Below are positions 8,061-16,693 of a DNA stretch of 42,390 nt, piece by piece. Location of the stretch: assembly GCA_945877185.1 (NCBI GenBank), contig CAMCRD010000006.1:1-42390 (forward strand), read 5' to 3'. The DNA comes from Candidatus Finniella inopinata (GTDB lineage Bacteria > Pseudomonadota > Alphaproteobacteria > Paracaedibacterales > VGCI01). A program made the translations under genes and the position numbers. Below the pieces are notes generated by a model. That model was not told where the DNA came from. It made no database searches and saw nothing but the letters and a program-made list of their open reading frames with translations. Within the stretch, counting starts at the first letter, position 1, and every line of letters begins with the position of its first letter.

Positions 8061-9693
8061 AAATGCCGTTTTCAGAGATATTTTCCTATACTTTTCTATC
8101 GCAATAACAGTGTGCCTTGCGACAATATTATTTATTACATCCTCCAGTTATTGGATTATTCGATATCATGATTATGCAGAATCTCACACCCTTGTTGAAA
8201 ATGCTTTGGAAAATGAGACAAAGAAGCTGGTAACCCTTACACAAGGCTATGCTACAGGCAATCTCGTTTATGAAAACATCGTCTTAAATCCAGATTCAAA
8301 ATGGTTTGATGATAATATTGGCAATGATTTATGGAAGAACTTTGGCATAGATTTCGCGGCTGTTGTGGACGAGCATGGTGAAACACAGTTCTTGAGCGTG
8401 CAAGATGAAAATATTCGCAAAAACATCAAGTCATTTAATGACTCTTTTTTATCTCTTGTTACCGAAACGGAAAAAAAAGGAAAAAGTGGCATTGTTTATA
8501 AAACAATACATAATAATAATTCCTTATACATTTCCTCTATTTCAAAAATTAGTAGCATTAATTCAAACGAAATACCAACAAAGGAAAAACAAAAATATTT
8601 GATATTAACACAAACTATAAATGATTCATTTCTCGAGTCTATGAGTAAAACTTTTGGTATTTCGGGGTTGCGATATATGAAAAAAAATGACGAAGCGCTC
8701 TTAAAAGATTCTCAGAACCTATCCTTAAAAGCAGAGGGAAAAACAGAAGGATACCTCACGTGGACGCCAAAGGATACCGCTCATTCTGTTCTGTCACGTC
8801 TTTTGCCAACAGGTATATCTGTCACGTTACTGCTCTGTGTTATCGGTGTATTTATGACACGCAATGTTACACATGCTGCTTCTTCGTATGATGAGGCCAT
8901 CCGTGAATTGACCAAAACATCAGAAAACTTGACTGAAGCAAAAGAGAATGCTGAAAAATCTAATATGGCCAAATCAAAATTTCTAGCAACAATGAGTCAC
9001 GAAATTCGCACACCAATGAATGGAATTGTTGGTATGGTTAGTTTATTAAAAGAAACAGAATTAAATAAAATACAAAGCAATTATGTTCATACCATTCAAT
9101 CCTCTGCGGATGCTCTCATGAATATGCTGAGCAGTATTTTAGAATATAGTAAGCTTGAAGCAGGCCATGCTGAGCTGTTTTTAAAGCCTGTGAACATTCG
9201 AACATTAATTAATGAAGTACATGGCCTACTTGTGCCGGTTGCTTTACAGAAAAAATTAAAATTTGAAACACTCTTTAGTTCCCAATTGCCAGAAAAAGTG
9301 AAAACAGACCCTATCCGCCTTCGCCAAATCTTGTTGAACTTGACCACAAATGCCCTCAAATTTACACAAGAAGGGCAAGTGCAAATTAATGTCACTACGG
9401 CTCCCCGAAGCAATACTCAGCAAGAAGTTATTTTTCAAATCAGTGATACAGGAGCTGGCATTTCTGATTCCAATCAAACAATGCTTTTCGAGGACTTCTC
9501 CCAAGGGGATGATTCTATCATTGGGAAAGCGGATGGAACTGGCTTAGGGTTAAGTTTGGTCAAAAATCTGGTCAATTTAATGGGGGGAAAGCTGGGCGTT
9601 AAAAGTGAAATCGGCCAGGGAAGTACATTCTGGTTCAGTGTTCCTGTTGAAATCTGCGATCAGGAAGCGCTCCCTAAACTTGGTGAAAATTGA
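8044..9693 (+). CDS. Membrane sensor histidine kinase with CHASE4-like sensor
   Basis: 549 residues. TM1 is at about 13-41 and TM2 at about 252-275. The periplasmic part between them resembles CHASE4 sensors ([28 protein letters not shown]). A short coiled coil leads to HisKA with H319 in [11 protein letters not shown], then HATPase_c with [17 protein letters not shown] and [12 protein letters not shown]. There is no receiver domain, so it is not a hybrid kinase. The ATG follows AAGGA with 7-nt spacing and overlaps the phosphatase gene. It probably senses an envelope signal and controls the REC-PP2C protein. Its last 34 nt overlap the 3' end of the convergent gene at 9660. Confidence 0.9.
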   Translation: MYQSIKNAVFRDIFLYFSIAITVCLATILFITSSSYWIIRYHDYAESHTLVENALENETKKLVTLTQGYATGNLVYENIVLNPDSKWFDDNIGNDLWKNFGIDFAAVVDEHGETQFLSVQDENIRKNIKSFNDSFLSLVTETEKKGKSGIVYKTIHNNNSLYISSISKISSINSNEIPTKEKQKYLILTQTINDSFLESMSKTFGISGLRYMKKNDEALLKDSQNLSLKAEGKTEGYLTWTPKDTAHSVLSRLLPTGISVTLLLCVIGVFMTRNVTHAASSYDEAIRELTKTSENLTEAKENAEKSNMAKSKFLATMSHEIRTPMNGIVGMVSLLKETELNKIQSNYVHTIQSSADALMNMLSSILEYSKLEAGHAELFLKPVNIRTLINEVHGLLVPVALQKKLKFETLFSSQLPEKVKTDPIRLRQILLNLTTNALKFTQEGQVQINVTTAPRSNTQQEVIFQISDTGAGISDSNQTMLFEDFSQGDDSIIGKADGTGLGLSLVKNLVNLMGGKLGVKSEIGQGSTFWFSVPVEICDQEALPKLGEN

Positions 9694-9992
9694 CCCCTTT
9701 TCTCCATTAGTGTCAGGTTTTGGGAAATTCTAGAGGGGTTGGGCGAATTATTTGCTGGAACAGCATTCTCAACAACAATGTAGTTATGGTTTTTGCAATA
9801 CTCAAAGCACCATTGTTTTTTGAGTTCCTTTACGTCTTCAAAAGAAGCATCCAAATGCTCACAGGTTTGATCAAACTTAGGATGCCTTTTTGACAGGCCC
9901 AGCGTCTCTAATTCATGGATATAATGAAAGAGGTCATCATAAGTGTCGCAAGAAACTGCGCTGGCTTTTTCTAAATTAAAAAACCAAATCAT
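9660..9992 (-). CDS. Hypothetical protein, second gene of operator-controlled pair
   Basis: 110 residues, not recognised. It is acidic and aromatic-rich, with a predicted helical region containing two cysteines close together ([12 protein letters not shown]). There is no signal peptide or membrane helix. The ATG has AAAGGA 8 nt upstream, which supports translation. It follows the 214-residue gene after 33 nt on the same strand, so the two are probably co-transcribed. The C-terminal codons overlap the end of the histidine kinase gene by 34 nt. Confidence 0.55.
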   Translation of the reverse strand: MIWFFNLEKASAVSCDTYDDLFHYIHELETLGLSKRHPKFDQTCEHLDASFEDVKELKKQWCFEYCKNHNYIVVENAVPANNSPNPSRISQNLTLMEKRGQFSPSLGSAS

Positions 9993-10025
9993 CCTTTTTT
10001 TCCTTTCTCCAATGAAGCCTTAGAA

Positions 10026-10670
10026 CTAAGCTGATACCTCTCCCTGAATCTTCCCAAAGGGATGAGATTTAAGGTAGTGCTGAATGAGTGAGTTGGTACG
10101 TTGGCCTTGCCATAAAGTTTGCTGAAGCTCTAGGGTTGCTTGATTCATAAAATTGACAAAAATATCCACAGTATATTGATTCAATGGTATAATAATTTCT
10201 GTTGAGTCCCCATTTTGGGCCAGCGTCTGATTTTCAAAATTAAGAACATCACGGTAAATTATTAAACTATCAGCTTGGACATCATCCGTGTAGATGGTCA
10301 ACGTAGCGGCATAGTGTGTTGTACAAAATACCAACAGCTGTTTAAAAACTCTCATTTGAAATCCAAGCATGATAATGTCGTAAAGCGTCTCATCTTCACT
10401 GATAAAACTGCTCATTTGCTCATCTTCAATCTTGGGAAAATGACAGATAACGCGGTTAGGTTCATTCTCATGCTGCCCTTCCTCGACCTCTAAAACAAGG
10501 TCACACTCTAAGTAATGGGAAAAGTCTTGAGCCCGAATGAGATACAAGTTTCGGCCTTGGAGCAAAACTTCAGAAGTAAAAGGTGGCCGCTCATTAGGTT
10601 GAGCTATTTTCTGAGGTTGTATATAAGATTGGGCGCCAGGTTCAGGGTTGGAGCTAACAAGCTTTAGCAT
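10026..10670 (-). CDS. Hypothetical protein, first gene of operator-controlled pair
   Basis: 214 residues, not recognised. The N-terminus is Pro/Gln-rich (to about 35), and the remainder is mixed alpha/beta and acidic. It has no signal peptide, no membrane helix and no known catalytic motif. The ATG follows AAGGAG at 8-nt spacing. It is divergent from the CI-like repressor. Its probable promoter (TTGATA at 10734-10739, 17-nt spacer, TATTCT at 10711-10716, minus strand) is flanked by two copies of the operator-like palindrome. It is therefore likely to be silenced by that repressor and expressed on a signal. Confidence 0.65.
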   Translation of the reverse strand: MLKLVSSNPEPGAQSYIQPQKIAQPNERPPFTSEVLLQGRNLYLIRAQDFSHYLECDLVLEVEEGQHENEPNRVICHFPKIEDEQMSSFISEDETLYDIIMLGFQMRVFKQLLVFCTTHYAATLTIYTDDVQADSLIIYRDVLNFENQTLAQNGDSTEIIIPLNQYTVDIFVNFMNQATLELQQTLWQGQRTNSLIQHYLKSHPFGKIQGEVSA

Positions 10671-10695
10671 GACCGCTTCTCCTTATTGTTATTTC

Positions 10696-10739
10696 GGTAC
10701 CTGTATAAGCAGAATACACAAAACAGATACAGGTATCAA
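10696..10739 (-). promoter_or_regulatory. Promoter of the 214-residue gene with two operator-like palindromes
   Basis: On the minus strand TTGATA (10739-10734) and TATTCT (10716-10711) form a promoter with 17-nt spacing. The palindrome GATACAGGTATC (10726-10737) overlaps the -35. The related GGTACCTGTATA (10696-10707) covers the expected start site. This is a classic arrangement for repression. A third copy lies at 10865-10876, before the repressor gene. Confidence 0.6.
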
Positions 10740-10864
10740 TATTTATTTAAAATTATTTATGCCGTAAGGGAGAAGAAAGGTTTTAAAGCCACAGTTTTGA
10801 TAGAGAAGGGTTTTACTCTATTTTAAGATGCTTTTAGGATAAATTTAAAAGGCAAAGAAGAATT

Positions 10865-10890
10865 GGTACAGGTAACAAATTTATGATATA
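10865..10890 (+). promoter_or_regulatory. Repressor gene promoter with third operator copy
   Basis: GGTACAGGTAAC (10865-10876) is the third copy of the GRTACAGGTAWC-type palindrome. It overlaps a possible -35 TTGGTA (10863-10868), with a weak -10 GATATA at 10885-10890 (16-nt spacer). This position fits autoregulation by the gene starting at 10910. Confidence 0.45.
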
Positions 10891-10909
10891 TTTTTAAAGG
10901 GTATTAGAA

Positions 10910-11635
10910 ATGGGCCTTTTAAGGTCTATTAAAATGACCCCTTCGCTTCCATTTTTGTTTACCTTAATATTAAGAGCAATCGCGATGGCAAAAAAAAATA
11001 TAGTAATTGAACGGGGCAGAAGACTCCAAAATCTAAGAAAAAAAGTAGGGCTTACGAGGGTTGCATTTGCTGAGCAGACAGGCGTGAGCGCTCACACCCT
11101 CAAAGCGTTGGAGTTAGGGGAACGGGAACTCACTCCCCAAAAAGCGCTTTTATTTTCTAACCTCTTTTCCAATCTATTCTCCATATCCTTGGGAGAAGAT
11201 GCTCAAGAAGCAAATTTTGATTATTTATATTATGGTAAAAATAAAAAAATCCCAGAACAAACAGCATCGTTCATTCCTGATAGTGATGATACTTATATGC
11301 AAAATGAAATTAATTTTTTTGCGACAAACCCTTCCTATTCTATTTTAAAAATTCAAGATAACTTAATGTACCCTTTTTATAATGAAGGAGATATCGTTGT
11401 CGGCAAAAAGATCAGCAACAAAAACCAATTTTACCGCTACCAAGGGCATATTTGCATCCTAGAAACGTCAAATGGCCATAAATTATTAAGACGGGTCATA
11501 AAGTGCGATAACCGAAAGGTAACATCTTGCATATTAAACACAAAGTCGAGCCAGAGTAGCGATTTTGTTGAAGAAGTTGAGGTTCTTTCAATCGCCCAAG
11601 CCATATGGCATTGGCATTTATCTGAATTAATATAG
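10910..11635 (+). CDS. CI/LexA-like repressor: XRE helix-turn-helix plus S24-type C-terminal domain lacking the catalytic serine
   Basis: 241 residues from the ATG at 10910, which has AAAGGG at 8-nt spacing. A second ATG at 10985 (M26) starts exactly before the HTH but has a weak ribosome-binding site; the first 25 residues are hydrophobic and atypical. The HTH spans about 32-90 (GRRLQNLRKKVGLTRVAFAEQTGVS). The C-terminal domain (about 140-235) has the S24 layout, but the usual GDSM is replaced by QDNLMYP (149-155). The later GD (160-161) and K191 in HKLLRRV are kept. Self-cleavage therefore looks impossible, and the domain may serve only for dimerisation or ligand sensing. The three palindromes nearby are its likely binding sites. 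Confidence 0.8.
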   Translation: MGLLRSIKMTPSLPFLFTLILRAIAMAKKNIVIERGRRLQNLRKKVGLTRVAFAEQTGVSAHTLKALELGERELTPQKALLFSNLFSNLFSISLGEDAQEANFDYLYYGKNKKIPEQTASFIPDSDDTYMQNEINFFATNPSYSILKIQDNLMYPFYNEGDIVVGKKISNKNQFYRYQGHICILETSNGHKLLRRVIKCDNRKVTSCILNTKSSQSSDFVEEVEVLSIAQAIWHWHLSELI

Positions 11636-11757
11636 TCTTTTGATTTTAGTTTTTTACATCGTCACTTCGTCGCTCGCCTAACATACGTAGGCGTCGCTCC
11701 TTGTTCCTTGTTCCTTGTTCCTTGTTCCTTGTAAAAAACTAAACTTAAAAGACTATA
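11631..11757. repeat. Small inverted-repeat element with internal heptamer array
   Basis: 11631-11657 and 11731-11757 are 27-nt inverted repeats with two mismatches (TATAGTCTTTT...AGTTTTTTAC). Inside are a shorter palindrome, CGCCTA-N7-TAGGCG (about 11676-11694), and almost five tandem copies of CCTTGTT (11699-11732). The left arm begins at the stop codon of the repressor gene. The structure is MITE-like, and on either strand an RNA would fold into a long hairpin, so it may also act as a terminator for the repressor gene. Confidence 0.75.
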
Positions 11758-11804
11758 TCACATACATAGCATGCAAATTGAAGAAAGTTAATTTGATTAC
11801 TTCT

Positions 11805-12140
11805 TCAGATAATCTCTTCAATTTTTGCAGCTAAAATAAAATCATTTTCGGAAAGACCATTAATCTTATGGGTCCAAATTTCCACAGAACATTGTCCCCA
11901 AGTGATCATGAGAGCAGGATGATGCCCTTCCTTTTCGGCAATTTCTCCGATTTTATTGGCAAAAGTCATAGCGCTTATAAAATCCTTGAATTTAAATAGG
12001 TCATAGAGATGTCCTTTGCCATTAATTTGCCAATTTCCTCCAAGATCTCTCAGGAGTTTTTCTTCGGCTTCTTTCCCTAACGGAAGCTCCCCACTTTGGC
12101 ACGGAACGCAAGATTTACTGTGTAAGGGTAAGTTGTCCAT
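11805..12140 (-). CDS. phhB: Pterin-4-alpha-carbinolamine dehydratase
   Basis: 111 residues. The PCD/DCoH signature is complete: [23 protein letters not shown], with GHHP at 72-75 and H91. The enzyme dehydrates 4a-hydroxytetrahydrobiopterin during aromatic amino-acid hydroxylation. No phenylalanine hydroxylase gene is in the window, so it may serve another pterin-dependent or moonlighting role. The ATG follows AAGGAG with 5-nt spacing. The N-terminal CVPCQSG segment is common in bacterial members. It lies downstream of pgk across a hairpin and could be in the same transcript. Confidence 0.92.
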   Translation of the reverse strand: MDNLPLHSKSCVPCQSGELPLGKEAEEKLLRDLGGNWQINGKGHLYDLFKFKDFISAMTFANKIGEIAEKEGHHPALMITWGQCSVEIWTHKINGLSENDFILAAKIEEII

Positions 12141-12159
12141 GAAAGCTCCTTTTAATATT

Positions 12160-12221
12160 GTCGAGTTGCCTTGAGGGCTTACCTATTGATATACCGGATA
12201 AAAAAGCCCTAACTCCTCGAC
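12160..12221 (-). terminator. Hairpin between pgk and phhB
   Basis: AGGGCTT (12174-12180) pairs with AAGCCCT (12204-12210), and GTCGAG (12160-12165) pairs with CTCGAC (12216-12221). Together they give a two-part stem just past the pgk stop. There is no T-run after the full stem on the minus strand, although six T follow the first inner arm. It could be an attenuator or an mRNA-stabilising structure rather than a terminator. Confidence 0.4.
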
Positions 12222-12224
12222 CGA

Positions 12225-13430
12225 TTATGGTGATATCGCACTCTCTAATGCCACCACACCTGGCAGGCTTTTACCTTCAAGCCATTCTAGAAAGGCTCCT
12301 CCTGCTGTGGATGTATACGTAAAGCCATCGCTGCATCCGGCATGGGTAAGGGCAGCAAGGGTGTCCCCCCCACCGGCTACGCTGATCAGGCTGCCCTTTC
12401 GTGTCAATTCAGCAATGATTTTTGCAATTTCCGTACTGCCCACATCAAAGGGGGGCATTTCAAAAATGCCGACGGGACCATTCCAGATAGCTGTTGCACA
12501 CGTCGCCAGCTGCGCCCGAATATCTGCCATGGTCAACTCTCCGATATCCACGATTTTATCGAGAGGTTGTACCTCAAAAACCAGGACAACCCGACGCGGC
12601 ATATGTGCCTTAATTTCGGTGGCTACAGCGACATCTTGAGGTAAAATTACCGCACACCCCGACGTTTTTGCCTGCTCCACAATCTCCCGAGCTGTATCCA
12701 TCATCTCGAACTCACAAAGGGACTGACCAATGGGATATCCCAGCGCCTTCAAAAAAGTATTGGCCATACCGCCACCAACAACAAGCTTATCCACTTTTTG
12801 GACAAGGTTCTGGAGTAGATCTAATTTTGTTGAGATTTTTGAACCCGCAACAATCGCCATGAGAGGGCGTTTAGGGGTGGTCATGATGCGCGACAAAGCG
12901 TCCAATTCTGCCTGCATCCCTCGCCCAGCGATCGCGGGCAGAAACTGCGTAATGGCAACCACAGAGGCATGGGCGCGGTGAGAACACGAAAACGCATCAT
13001 TCACATAGATATCCGCAAGGCTTGCGAGCGCTTTTGCAAAGGCAGGATCATTCTTTTCTTCTGCATCATGAAACCGCAGATTTTCCAAGAGAAGGATTTG
13101 CCCAGGCTTAAGGGAATCAGCCATACGTATGGCGTCGGGTCCAATACAGTCATTCGCAAAAAGCACAGGCTGACCAAAGACTTTTTCGAGGGTGGGCAAA
13201 AGATGCTTTAAAGATTCTTCCTCAAGATGCTGTCCTTTTGGCCGCCCAAAGTGGGACATCAAAATAATTTTGGCATTATGATCGACGAGCTCTTTGATGG
13301 TGGGCAGCAAACGTTCTACACGAGTTGCGTCTGTCACCATCCCACCTTGTATCGGTAGATTCAAATCCGCCCGAACCAGAACCGTTTTGTGGGATACATC
13401 AACGTTATCAAGAGTAGAAAAATGGATCAT
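12225..13430 (-). CDS. pgk: Phosphoglycerate kinase
   Basis: 401 residues, full family length. It transfers phosphate between 1,3-bisphosphoglycerate and ADP. Visible motifs are VRADLNLPIQGG near the N-terminus, SHFGRPKG, LLENLRFH, YVNDAFSCSHRAHAS, GSKISTKLDLL and, near the C-terminus, SVAGGGDTLAAL with the glycine-rich nucleotide loop. The ATG lies 2 nt after the gltX stop with no clear ribosome-binding site, so translation is probably coupled to gltX. Its presence means at least part of lower glycolysis or gluconeogenesis is retained, unlike in Rickettsia. Confidence 0.97.
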   Translation of the reverse strand: MIHFSTLDNVDVSHKTVLVRADLNLPIQGGMVTDATRVERLLPTIKELVDHNAKIILMSHFGRPKGQHLEEESLKHLLPTLEKVFGQPVLFANDCIGPDAIRMADSLKPGQILLLENLRFHDAEEKNDPAFAKALASLADIYVNDAFSCSHRAHASVVAITQFLPAIAGRGMQAELDALSRIMTTPKRPLMAIVAGSKISTKLDLLQNLVQKVDKLVVGGGMANTFLKALGYPIGQSLCEFEMMDTAREIVEQAKTSGCAVILPQDVAVATEIKAHMPRRVVLVFEVQPLDKIVDIGELTMADIRAQLATCATAIWNGPVGIFEMPPFDVGSTEIAKIIAELTRKGSLISVAGGGDTLAALTHAGCSDGFTYTSTAGGAFLEWLEGKSLPGVVALESAISP

Positions 13431-13432
13431 TT

Positions 13433-14824
13433 TTAAGGGTGCTCTTCTAATCGTCTCAAGGTCTCCTCCCGCCCTAAAACTTCCATAACCTCAAAAATGC
13501 TGGGGGAGATCGTGCTTCCCGTTAAAAGAACCCGCAACGGCTGTGCTAAATTTCCAAGTTTTTGTCCCAATGCTTCCGCTACCTCCCGCACCACACCTTC
13601 CGTTGAGCCTTCGGTAAAATCAGAAAGAGCTTTCAAGCGCACAATGACGGGCGCAACCATGTCGATAAATTCAGGGCTCAAAAACTTCTCAGCCTTTTCA
13701 TCAAAGGGAAGGCGATCAATATAAAAGCGCGCATTCTCAACCAATTCCACAATCGTTTTTGCCCGCTGTTTCAGCCCTGGCATGCCTCGGGTAAGACGAT
13801 CTTGCTCTGCAGCCGTTAGGGAACGCTGGTATAGCTGGCTTAACGGATATTCAATGAGGTCAACCAGGCGGTTATCTTCTGCTTCCCGCATATAATGGGC
13901 ATTGAGGTTGGTCAGCTTGGCAACATCAAAACGGGCCGGAGAGCGCCCAATGGCGGGCAAATCAAACCACTCAATGGCTTTTTCTGTGGGAATCACCTCA
14001 TCATCCCCATGGGCCCACCCTAAACGCAAAAGATAATTCCGCATCGCTTCCGGCAAAAAGCCCATATCCCGATAAGCCTCTGCCCCCAAGGCTCCATGGC
14101 GCTTTGACAATTTAGCGCCATCGGGCCCATGAATGAGAGGGATATGGGCAAATACAGGCACAGTCCACCCCATCGCATGATAGAGGTGTTGTTGACGAAA
14201 GGCATTTGTTAAGTGATCATCCCCTCGAATAATATGGGTGATTTCCATATCATGATCATCAACCACGACAGAAAGCATATAGGTCGGCGTTCCATCCGCC
14301 CGTAGCAAAACCATATCATCCAACTGGTTATTTTGAAGGCGCACTGTTCCTTGAACTTGATCCTCAATGACCGTTTCCCCGTCTTGAGGGGCCTTAAAGC
14401 GAATCACCGGCGGGATACCGGAAGGCGCTTCCGAAGGATCCCGATCGCGCCAACGTCCGTCATACCCAGCGGGTAAATTCTTCGCGCGCGCCTCTTCCCG
14501 CATTTTTTCCAGTTCTTCGGGAGAGCAATAGCAATGGTAGGCTTTGCCTTCCTTCAAAAGCTGGTGCGCCACTTCTGCATGGCGGTCTGCCCGCGTAAAC
14601 TGGAAGGTAGGCTCCTCATCCCACGTCAACCCCAACCAAGTCATGCTGTCGAAAATCGCATCAATCGCCTCATCCGTGGAGCGCGCCCGATCCGTATCTT
14701 CAATGCGCAACAGAAACTTGCCACCCGTATGGCGCGCATAAAGCCAATTAAAGAGAGCGGTGCGGGCACTCCCGATGTGAAGGTATCCCGTTGGGGACGG
14801 CGCAAATCGCGTAATCACTGTCAT
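13433..14824 (-). CDS. gltX: Glutamyl-tRNA synthetase
   Basis: 463 residues, a class I synthetase. The HIGH-type motif is HIGS (16-19) in [19 protein letters not shown], and the KMSKS-type motif is KLSKR (238-242). A zinc-binding-like CYC segment follows KAYH (about 98-100). The ATG follows AAGGAAG with 7-nt spacing. Many alphaproteobacteria have two GltX paralogues, one of them acting on tRNA-Gln. I cannot tell from one copy which this is. It forms an operon with pgk, 2 nt apart. Confidence 0.95.
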   Translation of the reverse strand: MTVITRFAPSPTGYLHIGSARTALFNWLYARHTGGKFLLRIEDTDRARSTDEAIDAIFDSMTWLGLTWDEEPTFQFTRADRHAEVAHQLLKEGKAYHCYCSPEELEKMREEARAKNLPAGYDGRWRDRDPSEAPSGIPPVIRFKAPQDGETVIEDQVQGTVRLQNNQLDDMVLLRADGTPTYMLSVVVDDHDMEITHIIRGDDHLTNAFRQQHLYHAMGWTVPVFAHIPLIHGPDGAKLSKRHGALGAEAYRDMGFLPEAMRNYLLRLGWAHGDDEVIPTEKAIEWFDLPAIGRSPARFDVAKLTNLNAHYMREAEDNRLVDLIEYPLSQLYQRSLTAAEQDRLTRGMPGLKQRAKTIVELVENARFYIDRLPFDEKAEKFLSPEFIDMVAPVIVRLKALSDFTEGSTEGVVREVAEALGQKLGNLAQPLRVLLTGSTISPSIFEVMEVLGREETLRRLEEHP

Positions 14825-14879
14825 GAGTCAACTTCCTTGTCATCATTAATATCTCTTGGTGATACCACAGGTACGACAT

Positions 14880-15962
14880 TTATGTCCAAAGAGTTTCCGT
14901 GCCCACCAACCCTCTGAAAGCATCTTTCACCGACTCTAATGAAAGCTGGCTCCTCACATTCCCATTATAAACTGTCGTCAAAATAATGGGAAAATTTCTG
15001 GGATTCATCTTGTTAAAAAAATCAATAGTCGAGAATAAATTCCAATGACAAGGGCCTGGTTCACGGGCATTTAATTCGGCAACCACTTTAGAAAGATCGT
15101 CCCAGTGAAGTTTATTCCCATGCAGCACGTCTTCAGCAGGAACCAACCCAGGAGGTTGCCATAAGCCGACCGTGTCCGCCCAACAATACCCAGGAACAAA
15201 TAGCTCATGGTGTATGCCCTTTTCTGTTTCAATAGAAACCAGCTGTAATTTTTGCGCATCCCGTCGATTGCGCACCTGGGGCCAAAAAGCAAGCCGTTCA
15301 GAAATAGGCTCGTTGAATTTCGCAGTATTCAAATATGTTTTATCATCACCCTTCGTCGTCTCTTTCGGAACATGATAAGAGACGATTCTTTCATTTAATT
15401 CTTCCCGAATGATTTTTCCTTCCTCAACCAGGGCATATTGGCGGAGAAGTATTTTTTCAGCTTCTGTTGTAGAAGTTCGCTCCTGCAAAATCTTTGTAAT
15501 AAGCTCAAAACACTGTTGATAAGAGTCGCCCAACCCCCTTTTTGGGCTTTCCAAGTCTTTAAATATTAAGCTCAACTCTTGAAACAAGTTAAAAGCCTTC
15601 CCCTCAGACCATGCCCAAAAATCCCCTACTTCTGCAGCTTTAATAATGACATCTTCATGCGCTAAAGCCACTGTCGGATGGGTCAAGACAAAAACGGATA
15701 GAACACCATCCACATCTAAATGGTTGTTGACCACAAGGCCATAGTTTTGAGTCTTGTTTAAGTGCAAATACTTAAAACAGATTTCTGTTGACGTTCCGGC
15801 TTTATATTGCTCATCCGTTTGGTTAGGCCGCCAATGGCTCAGCTCAACATCAATCCCCCCCCTAAAGTGGGACCCAGCCGTTCCATCAACATATATCGTG
15901 CGCACCGAAGTCGGCCTTTCATACGGGGATCCTTCGCCATAAAATTCAATCTCTTGTTTCAT
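14880..15962 (-). CDS. Uncharacterised protein with DHH-like motif (resembles DUF6687 family)
   Basis: 360 residues from the ATG at 15962, which has AAGGAGG at 5-nt spacing; the frame continues upstream but without support. The N-terminal pattern RTIYVDG...LSHW...NNHLDVDGVLSVFVLTHP...AAEVGDFW looks like the DUF6687 family as I remember it. NHLDVDG is similar to the metal-binding DHH motif of DHH phosphoesterases. This suggests a metal-dependent hydrolase, but no substrate can be named. The C-terminal 120 residues contain conserved-looking aromatic stretches (GYCWADTVGLW, PCHWNLFSTIDFF). It is divergent from an XRE-cupin regulator 105 bp away, which may control it. Confidence 0.55.
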   Translation of the reverse strand: MKQEIEFYGEGSPYERPTSVRTIYVDGTAGSHFRGGIDVELSHWRPNQTDEQYKAGTSTEICFKYLHLNKTQNYGLVVNNHLDVDGVLSVFVLTHPTVALAHEDVIIKAAEVGDFWAWSEGKAFNLFQELSLIFKDLESPKRGLGDSYQQCFELITKILQERTSTTEAEKILLRQYALVEEGKIIREELNERIVSYHVPKETTKGDDKTYLNTAKFNEPISERLAFWPQVRNRRDAQKLQLVSIETEKGIHHELFVPGYCWADTVGLWQPPGLVPAEDVLHGNKLHWDDLSKVVAELNAREPGPCHWNLFSTIDFFNKMNPRNFPIILTTVYNGNVRSQLSLESVKDAFRGLVGTETLWT

Positions 15963-16067
15963 AAAAACCTCCTTGATAAACAACATTAAAAACAAATGAC
16001 AATTTTTTTATAGCGCAGCAGTGATAATATATTGCCCCTTTTGACGATATTTTGTCATAATGCTCCT

Positions 16068-16622
16068 ATGACCACGAGAATTGTCCAAAATTTAGGGAAG
16101 AATCTTGAGTTTTTGCGGAAAAGCCGCGGCTTAACGCAAAGCAAGCTTGCGAATGCCTCTGGCATTCCCCGCACAACACTTTCGTATATTGAGTCTGGCC
16201 AGGGTAATCCAACCTTAAAAATTTTAAGCGCTCTTGCCTCTGCTTTAGGGGTCTCCATTGAAGAACTTTTGAGCCCTCCACGACCAAGCTGTTTATTGAT
16301 GAAAGAATGCAATCTCAAACGACAAGCACGTGCCAGGGGCCAAGCTGAGATTATTACGTTATTGCCAGACCCCATCCCTGGTTTGCAGTTTGAGCGCCTG
16401 AATTTAAAGCCCTCTTCTCTCATTATGGGCATCCCCCATTCCAAAGGAACAAAGGAATATTTCACCTGTACGCAAGGGCGAATTTCAGTCTCTGTCGAGG
16501 GACAAGACTATATCTTAGAAGCCGGAGATGTCCTAGCATTTCCAGGAGATAGAAAACACGCCTACCGCAATCTTGAAATGATAGAAAGCCAGGGGATCAG
16601 CATTGTTGTTTTGCATGTGTGA
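16068..16622 (+). CDS. XRE-family regulator with C-terminal cupin domain
   Basis: 184 residues from the ATG at 16068. The longer frame to a TTG at 16032 is unlikely because MTTRIVQNLGKNLEFLRK is the usual beginning of such regulators. The HTH_3 domain is at about 6-62 (LTQSKLANASGIPRTTLSYIESGQGNPTLKIL). A cupin_2 domain is at about 110-182 (GTKEYFTCTQGRISVSVEGQDYILEAGDVLAFPGDRKHAY). These regulators sense small molecules through the cupin and often control the neighbouring gene, here probably the divergent DHH-motif gene. No strong ribosome-binding site is seen. Confidence 0.85.
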   Translation: MTTRIVQNLGKNLEFLRKSRGLTQSKLANASGIPRTTLSYIESGQGNPTLKILSALASALGVSIEELLSPPRPSCLLMKECNLKRQARARGQAEIITLLPDPIPGLQFERLNLKPSSLIMGIPHSKGTKEYFTCTQGRISVSVEGQDYILEAGDVLAFPGDRKHAYRNLEMIESQGISIVVLHV

Positions 16623-16640
16623 TTGTTAGCTTTTGGCACG

Positions 16641-16693
16641 TGAGTTATAAAACCCTTCTCTATAACTCAAATAAGGGGCTTTTTTGAGTTATA
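16641..16693 (+). terminator. Terminator-like region with alternative hairpins
   Basis: TGAGTTATA (16641-16649) can pair with TATAACTCA (16661-16669). That same arm can instead pair with TTGAGTTATA (16684-16693). CCCTT also pairs with AAGGG, followed by GCTTTTTT ending at 16685. The region lies 19 nt past the XRE-cupin stop and probably ends its transcript. The mutually exclusive stems could also act as a switch before comEC. Confidence 0.55.

Noticed and set aside
11699-11732. CCTTGTT tandem array as a CRISPR
   Set aside because: The unit is 7 nt with no spacers; it is a simple tandem repeat inside an inverted-repeat element.
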